NCBI GenBank assembly: GCA_902465215.1
Contig: CABQMM010000100.1
Location: 1 to 5,618 of the forward strand
Direction of reading: 5' to 3'
From: an uncultured Bacillota bacterium
Lineage (GTDB): Bacteria > Bacillota > Clostridia > Peptostreptococcales > Anaerovoracaceae
DNA length: 5,618 nucleotides
A model generated the notes under the pieces. That model was not told the DNA's origin. It searched no databases and worked only from the letters and a program-made list of their open reading frames with translations. This document shows positions 1 through 5,618 of the stretch, in pieces; within the stretch, counting starts at the first letter, position 1, and each line of letters begins with the position of its first letter. The position numbers were made by a program, and so were the translations under genes.

Positions 1-387
1 GGCACCTGCGACATCCCTGTCGCGGAAGAAGCCGCGCTGACGGCTTCCGTCCTCGGCAACGAGGTCGTGCGCCTTTACGATGTGGGGGTTGCCGGTCTGC
101 ACCGCACGCTCTCCCACCTTGATGATATTATGGACGCAAGCGTCATTATTGCGATTGCAGGCATGGAGGGGGCGCTTGCAAGCGTGCTCGGCGGTCTTGC
201 GGACTGCCCGGTGATTGCGGTTCCGACCAGTGTGGGCTACGGAGCCTCCTTCCACGGACTTTCGGCGCTTTTATCCATGCTGAATTCCTGCGCAAGCGGC
301 GTATCGGTGGTAAATATCGACAACGGCTTCGGCGCAGGCTACCTTGCCAACATGATCAACCATATGAATTTAAAGAAAGAAGGTTAA
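1..387 (+). CDS. larB: LarB, NPN cofactor biosynthesis carboxylase/hydrolase (5'-truncated)
   Basis: LarB carboxylates the pyridinium ring of nicotinic acid adenine dinucleotide and hydrolyses the phosphoanhydride, giving pyridinium-3,5-biscarboxylate mononucleotide and AMP. This is the first step to the nickel-pincer nucleotide cofactor. The reading frame is open from base 1, so the N-terminal half lies outside the window; 128 residues are visible, against roughly 250 in the family. The visible part is the PurE/AIR-carboxylase-like domain: [11 protein letters not shown] at visible residues 1-11, DVGVAGLHR at about 27-35, AGMEGAL at 53-59, [10 protein letters not shown] next, then NSCASGV and [12 protein letters not shown]. 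Glu56 and Cys97 (visible numbering) are 41 residues apart, the same spacing as the catalytic Glu180 and Cys221 that I recall for Lactiplantibacillus plantarum LarB, so the enzyme looks active. An internal ATG at 67 lies within the conserved domain and is not the start. The stop is 2 nt before larC. Confidence 0.95.
   Translation, partial: GTCDIPVAEEAALTASVLGNEVVRLYDVGVAGLHRTLSHLDDIMDASVIIAIAGMEGALASVLGGLADCPVIAVPTSVGYGASFHGLSALLSMLNSCASGVSVVNIDNGFGAGYLANMINHMNLKKEG
378..383 (+). promoter_or_regulatory. Ribosome binding site of larC
   Basis: AGAAGG lies inside the last codons of larB, 6 nt before the ATG at 390. It supports that start and suggests larC is translated by ribosomes reaching the end of larB. 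Confidence 0.7.
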
Positions 388-389
388 AT

Positions 390-1643
390 ATGAAGACTTT
401 GTACCTTGACTGCGGAATGGGAGCTGCGGGCGATATGCTTTCAGCGGCTTTGCTTGAGCTGCTCCCAAACCCTGATGAATTTATAGAGGAGCTGAACGAG
501 CTCGGCATTCCCGGCGTCGTTTTCAAAGCGGAACCGTCCGTAAAATGCGGAATCACCGGAACGCGGATGGTCGTGACCGTAAACGGAGAAGAGGAAGAAA
601 GCTGCGACCATCATCACGAACACGAACACCATCACCACCACGAGCACGGGCATGAGCACGAACATAGACATGAACATGAACACGGCCATGAACACCACCA
701 CACGCACAGCGGACTGCACGATATCGAGCACATCGTATGCGATCACCTTGCGCTTTCCCCGAAAGTCAAAGAAGATGTTATGGCGGTATACGGCCTGATT
801 GCGGAGGCGGAAAGCCATGCGCACGGACTTCCTATAACGGAAATCCACTTCCATGAGGTCGGTACGATGGACGCGGTTGCCGACATTACCGCAGTTTGTA
901 TGCTGATGGAACGGCTGGCAGTCGATGAAGTTGTGGTCTCCCCTGTCCATGTCGGCAGCGGGCAGGTCAAATGCGCACACGGAATCCTTCCGGTTCCCGC
1001 CCCTGCAACAGCGTATATCTTGAAAGACATCCCGATTTATGGCGGTGCTGTCAGCGGCGAGCTTTGCACGCCTACGGGAGCGGCACTGCTTCGTCATTTC
1101 GCGAATCGTTTCGGCAGCATGCCTGTGCTGAAGCCGCAAAGCATCGGCTACGGAATGGGGAAAAAGGATTTCGAAGCGGCAAACTGCGTTCGCGCGATTT
1201 TGGGTGAAACCGAAGATGCGGTCGATGTAATCTGCGAACTTTCCTGCAATGTGGATGATATGAGCGGAGAAGCTGTTGGTTTTGCGATGGACAGACTTTT
1301 CGAGGCAGGCGCACTGGATGTATACACAGTCCCAATTGGCATGAAAAAATCCCGTCCTGCCGTGATGATTCATGTAATGTGCCGCGAAAGCGACAAAGAA
1401 GCCATCCTTGAAACCATTTTCAAACACACGACAACGATTGGCATTCGCGAAAATATTCTCCGCCGCTATACCCTTACCCGCCGCACGGAAACAGAGGAAA
1501 CCGCTTATGGCCCTGTACGGTGCAAAATTTCCGCAGGCTACGGCGTGCAGCACAAAAAATACGAATACGACGACCTTGCGCGTATCGCAAAGGAAAACGA
1601 CCTCTCTCTTGAGACGGTTTTAACGAATATAAAAGCAAAATGA
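390..1643 (+). CDS. larC: LarC, CTP-dependent nickel insertase for the NPN cofactor, single-frame form
   Basis: LarC inserts Ni into the dithiolated pyridinium mononucleotide with CTP hydrolysis, giving the nickel-pincer nucleotide used by LarA-type racemases and epimerases; it is expected in the cytoplasm. The 417 residues cover the whole family length. Landmarks in order: N-terminal LYLDCGMGAAGDM (4-16); a histidine-rich insert (74-106); HFHEVGTMDAV (153-163); PVPAPAT (201-207); GELCTPTGAAL (223-233); GYGMGKKDF (253-261); CNVDDMSGE (286-294); ALDVYTVPIGMKKSRP (308-323); TTTIGIR (347-353). The last group belongs to the C-terminal domain that binds CTP in the characterised protein. In L. plantarum larC is split into larC1 and larC2 and joined by programmed frameshifting; here both halves are in one frame. 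The start is chosen from the conserved N-terminus and the RBS at 378-383. It is 2 nt after larB and 12 nt before the binding-protein gene, so it is co-transcribed with both. larE and larA are not in the window. Confidence 0.96.
   Translation: MKTLYLDCGMGAAGDMLSAALLELLPNPDEFIEELNELGIPGVVFKAEPSVKCGITGTRMVVTVNGEEEESCDHHHEHEHHHHHEHGHEHEHRHEHEHGHEHHHTHSGLHDIEHIVCDHLALSPKVKEDVMAVYGLIAEAESHAHGLPITEIHFHEVGTMDAVADITAVCMLMERLAVDEVVVSPVHVGSGQVKCAHGILPVPAPATAYILKDIPIYGGAVSGELCTPTGAALLRHFANRFGSMPVLKPQSIGYGMGKKDFEAANCVRAILGETEDAVDVICELSCNVDDMSGEAVGFAMDRLFEAGALDVYTVPIGMKKSRPAVMIHVMCRESDKEAILETIFKHTTTIGIRENILRRYTLTRRTETEETAYGPVRCKISAGYGVQHKKYEYDDLARIAKENDLSLETVLTNIKAK
609..707 (+). repeat. Imperfect CAY-GAR hexanucleotide repeat encoding the LarC histidine-rich tract
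   Basis: Codons 74-106 of larC form a degenerate tandem array of His and Glu/Gly codons, with units such as CATGAA, CACGAA, CATGAG and GGCCAT. They encode 21 histidines in 33 residues, the rest being mostly Glu, with a few Gly and single Arg and Thr. Both His codons are mixed, so this is not a pure microsatellite, although it could still vary in length by slippage or recombination. Histidine-rich segments are known in LarC and in other nickel chaperones (for example HypB and UreE C-terminal tails), where they bind or store Ni. That role here is inferred. Confidence 0.85.
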
Positions 1644-1649
1644 AAGGAG
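1643..1649 (+). promoter_or_regulatory. Strong ribosome binding site of the solute-binding protein gene
   Basis: AAAGGAG begins on the last base of the larC stop codon and sits 6 nt before the ATG at 1656. It fits high translation of a binding lipoprotein and fixes the start, because the lipoprotein signal peptide follows directly. Confidence 0.85.
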
Positions 1650-1655
1650 TTACTT

Positions 1656-3254
1656 ATGAACAGGAAAAAATTTCTTTCGTTGTTCCTTGCCCTTCTCCTG
1701 CTGCTCGGCACGAGCGGGTGCGGAAGCAAAACAGACAATCCTACAAAAACGGACAGCGTGGTAATCGCAGTCGGCTCCGAGCCGGAAACCCTCGACCCGA
1801 CACAGGGATGGGGACACGGCAATTCGCCGATTGTGCAGAGTACGCTGGTGAAATATACTGCCGATTTGGATTTTGAAAATGATCTTGCTTCGGGTTACGA
1901 ACTTTCTGCAGACGGTCTGACATGGACCTTTACGCTGCGGGACGACGCTTATTTCACGGATGGTGAGAAGGTAAAGGCATCCGATGTTGCATTTACACTG
2001 GAAACGGCTAAAGCCGCACAAAGCGCAGTCGACCTTACCTATATGGAAAGTGCCAAAGCAGCGGACGATGCAACGGTTGTCATCAAACTTTCCAAGCCGA
2101 CTTCCATCTTCCTCAACACCCTTGCTTCTGTCGGCATAGTGCCCGAGCATGCTTACGGGGAAGATTACGGCAGAAACCCCATCGGTTCCGGTCCCTACAA
2201 GCTGGTCGAGTGGAAAGAACAGGAGCAGCTTCTCTTCACAGCAAACGAAAATTACTACGGCAAAGCGCCTGCAATTAAAAATGTAACCGTTATCTTTATG
2301 TCTGAAGACGCAGCTTTGGCTGCGGTACAGGCAGGCGAAGTCGATGCCGCCTACTCTAGTGCCACGCTCGGAATCACAAAAGTAAGCGGCTACCATGTCG
2401 AAGCAATCACCTCTGCCGATAATCGCGGCTTCACCCTTCCGATGCTTCCCGACGAGGGCAAAACCACGGATAGCGGCGCAAAAATCGGCAATAATGTAAC
2501 CTGCAATTTGGAAATTCGGCAGGCAGTCGCCTATGCGATTGACCGCCGGCAGATTGCCGATACGGTTTTGAACGGGTTCGGCAGACCCGCCTATTCCGAA
2601 AATGACGGTATGCCTTGGAATAACCCGGATGTAAAACTTGAAACGGATTTGGAATATGCGAAAAAGCTGCTCTCAGGTGCAGGCTGGGCTGACACTGACG
2701 GCGATGGAATCGTTGAGAAGAACGGGTTGAAAGCGGAATTCCGCTGCCTGTACCCGGCAGGCGATTCTGTGCGGCAGGCGGTTGGCATGGCGGCCGCACA
2801 GCAGCTTGAAGCGATTGGAATTAAAGTAAATGTGGAAGGCAAAAGCTGGGATGAAATTACGAAGCTCATGTTTTCCGAAGCGGTGCTGATGGGCTGGGGC
2901 TCTGCGAACCCGAACGAAACCTACTACCTGTACCGCTCGGGCGGCGCGCTTTTGGACGACTTCTATAACCCCGAAGGTTACGCAAATGAGACCACGGACA
3001 AATATCTAGAAGCCGCGATGACGGCTCTGAGCCCGGAGGAAGCCAATGAGAACTGGCAAAAAGTACAGTGGGACGGCACATCAGGCACCGCGATGCAGGG
3101 CGCATGCCCCTGGGTCTGGATTGTCAACCTCGACCATGTAACCTATGTCCGCGACGGACTTTCCATCGGAAAGCAGCCGATTCACGGTCATGGACACGGC
3201 TTCTCCCTAATCCAGAACCTCAGCGAATGGTCCTGGAGTGAGGCGTCGGCATGA
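1656..3254 (+). CDS. Lipoprotein solute-binding protein, nickel/oligopeptide family (SBP family 5, NikA/DppA-like)
   Basis: This is the extracellular substrate receptor of the ABC importer encoded by the next three genes. The 532 residues begin with a Lys/Arg-rich n-region (3-5), a Leu-rich core (about 6-17) and TSGC with the likely lipidated Cys22, so the mature protein should be membrane-anchored as in Gram-positive bacteria. Thr at -3 of the lipobox is less usual than Leu. Family 5 features are VGSEPETLDPT near residue 40, the LTWTFTLRDDAYFTDGEKVKASDV stretch (written here as family boundary; about 88-111), IGSGPYKL in the middle, IRQAVAYAIDR further on, a DTDGDGI loop at 346-352 and GWGSANPNE in the C-terminal lobe. 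Near the end is HGHGHG (510-515), a possible metal-related motif. Its position directly after larC suggests nickel or a nickel chelate as substrate, but peptide binding cannot be excluded from sequence. The stop codon overlaps the permease start by 4 nt. Confidence 0.92.
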   Translation: MNRKKFLSLFLALLLLLGTSGCGSKTDNPTKTDSVVIAVGSEPETLDPTQGWGHGNSPIVQSTLVKYTADLDFENDLASGYELSADGLTWTFTLRDDAYFTDGEKVKASDVAFTLETAKAAQSAVDLTYMESAKAADDATVVIKLSKPTSIFLNTLASVGIVPEHAYGEDYGRNPIGSGPYKLVEWKEQEQLLFTANENYYGKAPAIKNVTVIFMSEDAALAAVQAGEVDAAYSSATLGITKVSGYHVEAITSADNRGFTLPMLPDEGKTTDSGAKIGNNVTCNLEIRQAVAYAIDRRQIADTVLNGFGRPAYSENDGMPWNNPDVKLETDLEYAKKLLSGAGWADTDGDGIVEKNGLKAEFRCLYPAGDSVRQAVGMAAAQQLEAIGIKVNVEGKSWDEITKLMFSEAVLMGWGSANPNETYYLYRSGGALLDDFYNPEGYANETTDKYLEAAMTALSPEEANENWQKVQWDGTSGTAMQGACPWVWIVNLDHVTYVRDGLSIGKQPIHGHGHGFSLIQNLSEWSWSEASA

Positions 3255-4246
3255 GAGACACGTTGAAACGGCTATGCCGCATCTTTGTATTAAGCAGCGC
3301 AAAAATAGTATCGCTTTTATTTGCGGTAAGCATTATCTCATTTACGCTTATCAGTGCATCGCCGATTGACCCTGTTCAGCAGTATATCTTGGGACTTGAC
3401 ACGGCGGTTTCGCCGGAGCAGCGGGCCCAGATTGAAGCCCATTGGGGAGTGGACGAACCTCCGGTGCAGCGCTATTTCACATGGCTTTCTGAGGTTTTGC
3501 AGGGAGATTTAGGCGAGTCCGCCATCTACCGCAGACCGGCTCTTGATATTATCGGTGAACGCTTTGGCAATTCTCTTGCCTTGATGCTTTGCGCGTGGCT
3601 CCTCGCGGGCCTTATCGGTTTTATGCTCGGATGCGTGATGGGAATGCATAAGGATAAGTGGCAGGACAAGCTTCTGAAAAAAGTCTGCTACATTCTCAGC
3701 TCGGTACCCACCTTTTGGCTCGGGCTCTTGTTTCTACTGGTTTTCAGCGTTCGGCTCGGCTGGTTTCCGATTGGATTTTTCTCGCCAATCGGGGTTCTCA
3801 GCGAAGAAGTGACGCTGTGGCAGAAAATCTACCATCTGATTTTGCCTGCGGCGACTTTAAGCCTGATGTCCTTTGCCAATATCGCGCTTCATACCCGCCA
3901 AAAACTAATCGATGTGCTGAGTAGTGACTATGTTTTATTCGCAAAAGCCAGAGGCGAGAGCCCTCGGACAATTTTATGCCGCCACGGACTACGCAATATA
4001 TTGCTTCCCGCACTAACTTTGCAGTTTGCGTCTTTCGCCGAGTTGTTCGGCGGTTCGGTTATGGCGGAAAATGTGTTCAGCTATCCCGGCCTCGGAAGTG
4101 CCGCTGTCGCAGCGGGGCTTGCGGGCGATGTTCCTCTTTTGCTTGGAATTACGCTGTTTTCTGCACTTTTCGTCTGCACGGGCAATATGATTGCCAACCT
4201 TCTTTACGGGGTTGTCGACCCGCAGATTCAGGAGGTGGCTGTATGA
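3251..4246 (+). CDS. ABC importer permease, NikB/DppB type
   Basis: This is the first of two inner-membrane permease subunits (331 residues, normal for the family) that form the translocation path and contact the ATPases. The N-terminal membrane helix (about 14-36) is followed by an extracytoplasmic region carrying HWGVDEPPVQRYFTWL and GDLGES, both typical of the DppB/OppB/NikB branch. Further hydrophobic segments lie at about 107-130, 147-170 and 193-212, with two more after residue 255. The cytoplasmic EAA loop begins at about 226 with DYVLFAKARGES and runs to RNILLPALT; it is the docking site for the ATPase. The C-terminus has the usual VVDPQI ending. The start overlaps the binding-protein stop (ATGA at 3251-3254), with GAGG 7 nt upstream, so translation is probably coupled. 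The assignment to the nickel rather than the peptide subgroup rests on context. Confidence 0.92.
   Translation: MRDTLKRLCRIFVLSSAKIVSLLFAVSIISFTLISASPIDPVQQYILGLDTAVSPEQRAQIEAHWGVDEPPVQRYFTWLSEVLQGDLGESAIYRRPALDIIGERFGNSLALMLCAWLLAGLIGFMLGCVMGMHKDKWQDKLLKKVCYILSSVPTFWLGLLFLLVFSVRLGWFPIGFFSPIGVLSEEVTLWQKIYHLILPAATLSLMSFANIALHTRQKLIDVLSSDYVLFAKARGESPRTILCRHGLRNILLPALTLQFASFAELFGGSVMAENVFSYPGLGSAAVAAGLAGDVPLLLGITLFSALFVCTGNMIANLLYGVVDPQIQEVAV
4231..4235 (+). promoter_or_regulatory. Ribosome binding site that fixes the second permease start
   Basis: GGAGG lies inside the end of the first permease gene, 7 nt before the ATG at 4243. The frame stays open upstream to an ATG at 3976, but that extension only mirrors the first permease gene in another frame. 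This site plus the ATGA overlap selects 4243 as the true start. Confidence 0.85.
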
Positions 4247-5079
4247 AAACCTTGCAAATAAGAGTAAATCAGCGAACCAAAATTGTCATTCTCGCAGCGG
4301 TCATTCTTATCGCACAGCTCGCAGTTTATGCCTGCGGCATTCTGATTCCCGAAGAGGCTGTGGAAGGCGATTTTTTAAGCGCGAATCTTGCGCCCTCTTT
4401 TTCACACTTGTTCGGGACGGATGCGTTGGGAAGAGATTTGTTCCTGCGAACACTGAAGGGACTTGCGCTGAGCATTACAATCGGCATTTCGGCTTCCGTC
4501 ATCAGCGCTGTAATCGCAGTCTTCGTCGGCATCGCCGCCGCTTCGGGTTCCAAACGGCTCGATGCGGCAGTCAACTGGTGTATCGACCTCGTGATGAGCG
4601 TACCGCATACGATTTTAATTATTCTGATTTCGTTTGTCCTCGGACGCGGTCTTAGGGGACTGCTCGCAGGCATCGCTGCAACGCACTGGTGCAGCCTGGC
4701 GCGTCTGATTCGCGGAGAAGTTTTGCAGCTTCGCTCGCAGCAATATGTTGCGGTATCGCGTAAACTTGGAAAATCGACGGGATGGATTCTGAAAAATCAT
4801 CTTTTGTCGCATCTGCTGCCGCAGTTTATCGTCGGTCTGGTTCTGCTGTTTCCGCATGCGATTTTGCACGAAGCTTCAATCTCGTTTTTAGGCTTCGGTC
4901 TTTCGCCGGAACAGCCCGCCATCGGCATTATTTTGTCGGAAAGCATGCGTTATCTGTCGGCGGGGATGTGGTGGAGCGCGGTGCTTCCGGGCTTGACGCT
5001 CGTTTTGCTGGTTTTGCTCGTCGATAAATTCGGAGATTATCTGCGCATGATTTTAGACCCATACAGCGCGCAGGATTAA
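4243..5079 (+). CDS. ABC importer permease, NikC/DppC type
   Basis: This is the second permease subunit, pairing with the product of 3251-4246. Starting at 4243 it has 278 residues, a normal length for the DppC/OppC/NikC branch. The N-terminal helix covers about residues 12-32. The branch hallmark FGTDALGRDLF follows at 57-67, then membrane segments separated by the EAA loop, which begins at about 168 with YVAVSRKLGKS. The conserved HEASISFLGFGL segment lies after that, and LVDKFGDYLRMILDP closes the protein. The EAA loop departs from the common AARALGAS wording (SRKLGKS here) but keeps the key Gly. The start overlaps the previous stop as ATGA (4243-4246), so the two permeases are probably made in equal amounts. 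A 15-nt gap leads to the ATPase gene. Confidence 0.92.
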   Translation: MKTLQIRVNQRTKIVILAAVILIAQLAVYACGILIPEEAVEGDFLSANLAPSFSHLFGTDALGRDLFLRTLKGLALSITIGISASVISAVIAVFVGIAAASGSKRLDAAVNWCIDLVMSVPHTILIILISFVLGRGLRGLLAGIAATHWCSLARLIRGEVLQLRSQQYVAVSRKLGKSTGWILKNHLLSHLLPQFIVGLVLLFPHAILHEASISFLGFGLSPEQPAIGIILSESMRYLSAGMWWSAVLPGLTLVLLVLLVDKFGDYLRMILDPYSAQD

Positions 5080-5082
5080 ACG

Positions 5083-5089
5083 AAAGGAG
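5083..5089 (+). promoter_or_regulatory. Ribosome binding site of the ATPase gene
   Basis: AAAGGAG is placed 5 nt before the ATG at 5095, just after the permease stop (5077-5079). It supports ATG 5095 as the start. Confidence 0.8.
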
Positions 5090-5094
5090 TCCCG

Positions 5095-5618
5095 ATGGAA
5101 GAAAAGAAAAGCCCTCTGCTTGAAATACAAAATTTATCCGTTTCTTTCCGCATGTATGAGCGCGGACTGAAGCAGCAGGATTTAAAGGTAATTTCGGATT
5201 TGCATCTGACGGCGTATCCCGGAGAAATCCTTGCGATTGCCGGCTCTTCCGGCTCGGGAAAGAGCCTTCTTGCCTCTGCAGTTTTAGGCGTACTGCCGTC
5301 CAATTCCGCTTGTCAGGGAAAATTGCTCTATAAAGGAGACTCGCTTACGCCTGAACGGCAAAGACAGCTTCGCGGAACGGAAATTGCGCTCGTTCCGCAG
5401 TCGGTTTCCTACCTTGACCCGCTGATGAAAGTCGGCGCGCAGGTCGATGGACATTACAAGCCGAAGTTAAGCGACAAAAGAAAAAAACTCTTTGAAAGAT
5501 TTCAACTTCCTGAGCAGACTGCGCAGCTTTATCCGTTCCAGCTTTCGGGCGGAATGGCAAGGCGCGTACTGGTATCCACGGCATTGATTACAGACGCGGA
5601 GCTGATTATCGCAGACGA
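5095..5618 (+). CDS. ABC importer ATP-binding subunit, NikD/DppD type (3'-truncated)
   Basis: This cytoplasmic ATPase should power the importer. 174 complete codons are visible before the right edge cuts the gene. The start follows a strong RBS and gives a normal N-terminus with LLEIQNLSVSF (8-18). Walker A is GSSGSGKS (50-57), the Q-loop is LVPQSVSYLDPL (99-110), the ABC signature is LSGGM (150-154) followed by ARRVL, and Walker B starts as LIIAD at 170-174, with the catalytic Glu codon cut at the window edge. All visible catalytic elements are intact. Opp/Dpp/Nik importers normally use two different ATPases, so a NikE/DppF-type partner is expected just downstream, outside this window. The signature is followed by ARR where OppD-type proteins usually have RQR; I regard this as subgroup variation and not a defect. 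Confidence 0.93.
   Translation, partial: MEEKKSPLLEIQNLSVSFRMYERGLKQQDLKVISDLHLTAYPGEILAIAGSSGSGKSLLASAVLGVLPSNSACQGKLLYKGDSLTPERQRQLRGTEIALVPQSVSYLDPLMKVGAQVDGHYKPKLSDKRKKLFERFQLPEQTAQLYPFQLSGGMARRVLVSTALITDAELIIAD

Noticed and set aside
609..707. CRISPR-like or satellite repeat.
   Set aside because: The units are 6 nt, have no spacers, and are in frame with larC coding for His-Glu/Gly; this is protein low complexity, not an array.
441..1553. 370-codon open frame on the minus strand opposite larC, containing a strongly hydrophobic stretch that resembles a membrane helix.
   Set aside because: It lies wholly inside a well-conserved gene. The hydrophobic stretch is only the reverse complement of His codons (ATG/GTG giving Met/Val) and Glu codons (TTC/CTC giving Phe/Leu) in the histidine tract. 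No recognisable domain is seen.
1641..1655. Possible riboswitch, terminator or internal promoter between larC and the importer genes.
   Set aside because: The gap is 12 nt and filled by the RBS. No hairpin followed by a T run is visible here or at the 5080-5094 gap.
1650..2396. 248-codon open frame on the minus strand opposite the binding-protein gene.
   Set aside because: It is a shadow of the conserved binding-protein gene, Cys/Phe/Arg-rich without domain logic, and would run against a tight co-directional operon.
3976..4242. In-frame upstream extension of the second permease to an ATG at 3976.
   Set aside because: The extra 89 residues are Arg/Cys-rich and overlap the first permease entirely in another frame. 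ATG 4243 has a good RBS, a 4-nt overlap and the expected family length.
4241..4246. GTATGA, resembling half of a NikR operator.
   Set aside because: No matching TCATAC half-site is at the required spacing, and the hexamer contains the start codon of the second permease.

Overview
The window looks like one continuous, co-directional (+ strand) operon fragment from a Gram-positive anaerobe, most likely a member of the Clostridia. The evidence for this is strong AAAGGAG-type ribosome binding sites, a lipoprotein signal peptide on the solute-binding protein instead of a plain periplasmic signal, and GC content that appears roughly balanced by eye. The taxonomic call is inference, because no rRNA or other phylogenetic marker is present.

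Layout: (1) 1-387 is the C-terminal half of larB. (2) 390-1643 is a complete, uninterrupted larC with a very long histidine-rich insert. (3) 1656-3254 is a lipoprotein solute-binding protein of the nickel/dipeptide/oligopeptide family (SBP family 5). (4) 3251-4246 is a NikB/DppB-type permease. (5) 4243-5079 is a NikC/DppC-type permease. (6) From 5095 past the right edge is a NikD/DppD-type ATPase, cut inside its Walker B motif. Gaps between genes are 2, 12 and 15 nt, and two junctions are 4-nt ATGA overlaps. There is therefore no room for internal promoters, terminators or riboswitches of ordinary size. The promoter must lie upstream of the window unless one is inside a coding region.

How the genes fit together: LarB and LarC catalyse the first and last steps of making the nickel-pincer nucleotide (NPN) cofactor of lactate racemase (LarA) and its homologues. 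LarB makes the pyridinium dicarboxylate mononucleotide from NaAD, LarE (not in the window) adds sulfur, and LarC inserts nickel using CTP. The next four genes form most of an Opp/Dpp/Nik-type ABC importer, and only the second ATPase (NikE/DppF type) is still to be expected downstream. The simplest reading is a nickel supply line, with an importer feeding a nickel insertase encoded on the same transcript. The substrate (free Ni, Ni-histidine, a metallophore complex or a peptide) cannot be fixed from sequence alone.

Nothing here is clearly an undescribed system. The points most worth following up are the larBC-importer linkage, the 21-histidine tract in LarC, the HGHGHG motif near the C-terminus of the binding protein, and the single-frame larC.
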